Origin: Thermoplasmata archaeon
GTDB lineage: Archaea; Thermoplasmatota; Thermoplasmata; Thermoplasmatales; Thermoplasmataceae
Assembly (NCBI GenBank): GCA_021833045.1
Contig: JAKBGP010000069.1
Span: 1-9,466 of the forward strand
Reading direction: 5' to 3'
DNA: 9,466 nucleotides
Under the pieces are notes generated by a model, which saw only the letters and a list, made by a program, of their open reading frames with translations, did no database searches and had not been told where the DNA came from. This document shows, piece after piece, positions 7,326-9,466 of this stretch. The stretch's first letter is position 1, and each line of letters begins with the position of its first letter. The position numbers and the translations under genes were made by a program.

Positions 7326-8060
7326 ATGGTTGACAGGAATGTGTACTTCACAGATCTTTACTGTATATACCTCGCAGATCTCCAGGCTGCAGTTATATCC
7401 GATCTGCATCTGGGGTTTGAGGAGGAGATGAATATGAACGGCCTCTTCCTTCCCAAGCTGCAGAGAGATCATGTGGAAGGAATTGTACAGACTATTGTGG
7501 ATAGATACTCACCTGAAAAAGTCATAATCAATGGGGATTTTAAACAGGAATTCAGACGAAATCTATCTCAGGAATGGGATGACGTGATCCACTTTATAGA
7601 TCGTTTTGCAGGAGAAGCTGAACTCATATTTGTGAGGGGGAATCATGATAATTATCTCCAGACAATTCTGAGCAGGAGAAACATAACGCAGATAGATTAT
7701 TATGAAGATGATAATTATTTCATATATCATGGTGAGAAAGACATGGGTCTCAAAAAAACTACAATACTGGGCCATGAACATCCATCTCTTGTGTTGAGGG
7801 ACAGGGTAGGTGGAATTTATAAGGTACCAGCCTTTGTTTATAACAGGGAGAGCAAAATTGCAATAACTCCTGCAATGAGCATTTTTTCTTCAGGCACAGA
7901 CATTACTCAGTCTCTCCTCAGCGATGAACATTTCACTCCTGTGCTGAAAAAAGTTAATACGAGAGATTTCAGAGTGTTTGGAATAACCGATGATTTTGGT
8001 CTTGTTGACTTTGGGTTTCTATCTGATCTTCATGATCGGGCTCAGAATCATCAGCATTAA
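7326..8060 (+). CDS. Metallophosphoesterase (ICC-like, COG1407 type)
   Basis: A 244-residue calcineurin-like metallophosphoesterase of the small archaeal ICC-like group. The five metal-binding blocks are in order: SDLHLG (D26, H28), NGDFKQEF (D71), RGNHDN (N106, H107), YHGE (H136) and GHEHP (H150, H152), so it should be an active two-metal phosphoesterase. In this group the physiological substrate is not established. Many bacterial and archaeal members sit next to a Lhr-type helicase or DNA ligase, but neither is visible here. The start at ATG 7326 (MVDRNVYFTD) is preferred because a TATA-like box at 7283-7290 would give a transcript beginning downstream of the alternative ATG at 7302. The last 92 bp overlap the end of hemA on the opposite strand; the DFGFLSDL near the end is still typical of the family. 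Confidence 0.88.
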   Translation: MVDRNVYFTDLYCIYLADLQAAVISDLHLGFEEEMNMNGLFLPKLQRDHVEGIVQTIVDRYSPEKVIINGDFKQEFRRNLSQEWDDVIHFIDRFAGEAELIFVRGNHDNYLQTILSRRNITQIDYYEDDNYFIYHGEKDMGLKKTTILGHEHPSLVLRDRVGGIYKVPAFVYNRESKIAITPAMSIFSSGTDITQSLLSDEHFTPVLKKVNTRDFRVFGITDDFGLVDFGFLSDLHDRAQNHQH

Positions 8061-9237
8061 GATTCCTAGAAGAATTAAGAAATTCCCTGATAGTCTCAGT
8101 TTTCTTCTCCCTTACCATTCTCTTAAGTACAAGAGTTTGGGGAGCAAGAATCTTGTTGATAATTGAATTGCCCATGGCTTCAAGAGAGGATTCCATGGAG
8201 TGCCCATTGTTGATTGCAGAAATGCATTTATCTATCTCATTTATCAGGACTTCTCTTCCTCTACCATAAATATTTGAAATATACTCTTCAATCTCACTTT
8301 CTGCTATTTTTGAATAAATTTTTAGCATCTCTGCATCAATCATATTCTCTGCAATTATAATATCACTCTCTTTTCTTTTCCTGTTTTCATTCATTATATT
8401 GTTCGCTGCATCAAGATTGATCAATTCAACCAAATTATTTGTAAAGAAATCTTCAACATTCTTTGGGTTAGAAATATCGATGAAGAGCATCTTCTTTTTT
8501 ATGTTCTCAATGATATTTCTCATGATAAGAGGTGTTTTAGAGCTTGTAGCAGTGACAATGGCATCACACTGGCTTATAATGTCATTCATGTCGAGGTTTC
8601 TTTTGAAAGAAACTCCGAATAGCTGTGCAAGTTCCATTCCTGCTTCATCATTCCTTCCAAATATGGTAATTCCTGCCTTGGGTTCCTTAATAAGATATTT
8701 GACAATGGTCGCAGCCATTTTTCCAGTTCCAATTACACCAATTTTCTTTCCATTTACAAAGCCACGTATGGACATCTGTTCTACCATTATGGAAGGTATT
8801 GAAACTTTTCCATGGGAAATTGCGGTCTTTTCCCTGATCTCTTTGCCAAGTTTTATTGCCCTTGTAAAAATCATGGATAAAAATTTATTACTCCTTCCGT
8901 TCTTCATTGCAATGTCAAGAGCCTCTTTTATTTGCCTGAGGATTTCATTTTCACCTATGGACATAGATTCAAGGCCAGCAGACACCCTCAGTATATGCTT
9001 GATGGCATCCTCTCCCCGAATAAATTCTGCGTTTTGAAAATCATCTTTATTCAGATTTACATCCACATCATAATATAACTCAAGCCTGTTGCATGTTCTA
9101 AGAATAATCCGTTTCTCAATCCCATTCCTTGAAAGTTTGCTGTTAATCTCGTCATCGTCAATCTTCAGCATATTTTCAAGTTTTTCATCGTCCATTCTGA
9201 AATCCCATCTTATAACCCTTAGATCGGAAACTAACAT
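7969..9237 (-). CDS. hemA: Glutamyl-tRNA reductase
   Basis: A 422-residue NADPH-dependent reductase turning glutamyl-tRNA into glutamate-1-semialdehyde, the first committed step of C5-pathway tetrapyrrole synthesis. The catalytic Cys is C49 in RTCNRLE (47-53). SIGENEILRQIKEA (93-106) and the downstream GKEIREKTAIS (131-141) are substrate-domain signatures. KIGVIGTGKMA (165-175) is the Rossmann nucleotide loop, and the C-terminal helical stretch (about 290-385) is the dimerisation domain. The N-terminus is shorter than in bacteria and lacks the usual GLNHKTAP-like motif. After about residue 388 comes a low-complexity Glu/Asp/Gln-rich tail of some 30 residues, encoded entirely in the convergent overlap with the phosphoesterase gene. 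No hemL, hemB or siroheme gene is next to it in this window. A leaderless promoter is visible upstream. Confidence 0.95.
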   Translation of the reverse strand: MLVSDLRVIRWDFRMDDEKLENMLKIDDDEINSKLSRNGIEKRIILRTCNRLELYYDVDVNLNKDDFQNAEFIRGEDAIKHILRVSAGLESMSIGENEILRQIKEALDIAMKNGRSNKFLSMIFTRAIKLGKEIREKTAISHGKVSIPSIMVEQMSIRGFVNGKKIGVIGTGKMAATIVKYLIKEPKAGITIFGRNDEAGMELAQLFGVSFKRNLDMNDIISQCDAIVTATSSKTPLIMRNIIENIKKKMLFIDISNPKNVEDFFTNNLVELINLDAANNIMNENRKRKESDIIIAENMIDAEMLKIYSKIAESEIEEYISNIYGRGREVLINEIDKCISAINNGHSMESSLEAMGNSIINKILAPQTLVLKRMVREKKTETIREFLNSSRNLNADDSEPDHEDQIETQSQQDQNHRLFQTL

Positions 9238-9257
9238 TTATCTTGTATTACACTTCT

Positions 9258-9275
9258 GCAATTAAGTTTTACTTT
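9258..9275 (-). promoter_or_regulatory. Leaderless hemA promoter (TATA-like box)
   Basis: Read on the minus strand, GTAAAACTTAATT places an AT-rich TATA-like box (about 9260-9270) centred about 26 nt before the hemA ATG at 9237. That spacing puts transcription start at or next to the ATG, the arrangement of leaderless archaeal mRNAs, and there is no Shine-Dalgarno between box and start. The upstream GTAAA could serve as a BRE. Confidence 0.5.
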
Positions 9276-9378
9276 AATTCGTCAAATGTTGAATTATTAA
9301 CAATCATATGTTTTAAATAATGTTTAAAGTTTTTATTTATTTGTCAGAATTTCATTTTTAACATATGCGAGCGGGAAT

Positions 9379-9400
9379 TCCCCTTTCGCAAGAGAGGGGA
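9379..9400 (+). other. GNRA-capped stem-loop (candidate reRNA/omegaRNA scaffold hairpin)
   Basis: Nine consecutive pairs from T9379-A9400 down to C9387-G9392 include one G-T wobble and close a GCAA tetraloop at 9388-9391. Such a stem with a GNRA loop is stable as RNA. The seven-base word GCGAGCG occurs on both sides (9367-9373 and 9406-9412), as a direct repeat. In IS200/IS605 elements a hairpin of this kind at the right end serves both as the transposase binding site and as the 3' part of the RNA guide scaffold of TnpB. No poly-T tract follows it, so an intrinsic terminator is unlikely. Confidence 0.6.
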
Positions 9401-9410
9401 TGAAAGCGAG

Positions 9411-9423
9411 CGAAATACTTATG
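9411..9423 (+). promoter_or_regulatory. Probable BRE/TATA box of the gene starting at 9447
   Basis: CGAAATACTTATG has a BRE-like CGAAA joined to a TATA-like TACTTAT centred near 9418, about 28 nt before ATG 9447. That fits a leaderless or near-leaderless start. The box lies immediately 3' of the hairpin island, in the place where the guide segment of a TnpB right-end RNA would begin. Confidence 0.45.
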
Positions 9424-9446
9424 GTAAATGAACTTCTACAGTAACT

Positions 9447-9466
9447 ATGTCTTACGAACTGGATAA
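9447..9466 (+). CDS. 5' end of a gene, probably leaderless (partial)
   Basis: ATG at 9447 opens a frame to the end of the window (MSYELD and part of a codon). Support comes from the TATA-like box about 28 nt upstream and from its position after the 209-nt spacer facing away from hemA. No ribosome site precedes it. Six residues are too few to name a product. Confidence 0.4.

Larger units (their letters stand above)
9362..9444 (+). mobile_element. Relic of an IS200/IS605-type right end with TnpB C-terminal frame
   Basis: A GC-richer island begins abruptly after AT-rich spacer. A + strand frame open back to 9328 reads YASGNSPFAREGMKASEILM and on to a TAA at 9442-9444. This resembles the C-terminus of archaeal IS605 OrfB/TnpB proteins, where the last codons overlap a right-end hairpin. 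The DNA form fits the same idea: GGGAATT, a 9-bp GC-rich stem-loop, then GATGAAAGC. Upstream of 9328 the frame is closed by a TAA at 9325-9327 and no TnpB zinc-finger or RuvC residues are found, so the rest of the gene and the left end are missing or outside the window. Recognition is from memory of family ends, not from a search. The alternative is an independent small structured RNA or a chance match. Confidence 0.45.

Noticed and set aside
7214..7351. 46-codon N-terminal extension of PheS
   Set aside because: Hydrophobic residues unlike PheS would overlap the divergent gene; starting at 7213 gives the normal archaeal length.
8399..9037. 212-codon + strand open frame rich in Phe, Leu, Ile and Ser
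   Set aside because: It lies wholly antisense to hemA, whose motifs are clear on the other strand; hydrophobic antisense frames are a side effect of a charged helical protein.
9331..9360. T-rich tracts as a transcription terminator
   Set aside because: No gene on the + strand leads into them; hemA and the following gene are transcribed away from this spacer, so promoter or spacer AT-richness is the simpler reading.
1..9466. tRNA, rRNA genes or CRISPR arrays
   Set aside because: No cloverleaf with a GTTCRA arm, no rRNA-like conserved block and no regularly spaced direct repeats were seen on either strand.

Overview
The window looks like a piece of a thermoacidophilic archaeon, most likely of the Thermoplasmata. 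The PheRS alpha chain is of the archaeal/eukaryotic kind, with a winged-helix N-terminus. Initiation signals are archaeal: either GGAGGT-type ribosome sites inside operons or TATA-like boxes about 26 nt before an ATG (leaderless transcripts). Composition is AT-rich, and genes are packed with overlapping stops and starts. The lineage is inferred from protein character; no rRNA is present.

Region 1 (1-5725, + strand) is one tightly spaced operon. It holds the 3' end of a Tyr/Asn-rich, probably exported protein, a soluble DUF4129-like protein, a small membrane-anchored helical protein, a MoxR-family AAA+ ATPase, a membrane-anchored DUF58 protein, a polytopic membrane protein, and a metal-dependent amidohydrolase of the MtaD/SAH-deaminase group. 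Gaps are 15 nt or less, and most junctions are 1-23 nt overlaps. The core (MoxR + DUF58 + DUF4129-like + multi-pass membrane protein) is a variant of the widespread MoxR/DUF58 membrane-chaperone cluster. No transglutaminase domain is visible, although the truncated first gene could still carry one upstream.

Region 2 (5720-7325) holds pheS on the - strand. Its stop overlaps the amidohydrolase stop by 6 bp, and it is divergent from a small metallophosphoesterase gene (7326-8060, +) across a short shared promoter region.

Region 3 (7969-9237, -) is hemA (glutamyl-tRNA reductase, first committed step of tetrapyrrole synthesis by the C5 route). Its last 30 codons or so overlap the phosphoesterase tail-to-tail by 92 bp. 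It has a plausible leaderless promoter.

Region 4 (9238-9466) is a 209-nt AT-rich spacer that ends in an abruptly GC-richer island. The island has a 9-bp hairpin closed by a GCAA tetraloop, and its + strand reading frame resembles the C-terminus of an IS200/IS605 TnpB protein. It is best read as a relic transposon right end (reRNA/omegaRNA scaffold). It sits directly on the likely promoter of a leaderless gene whose first codons (from 9447) close the window. This relic and the modified MoxR operon are the parts most worth a second look.
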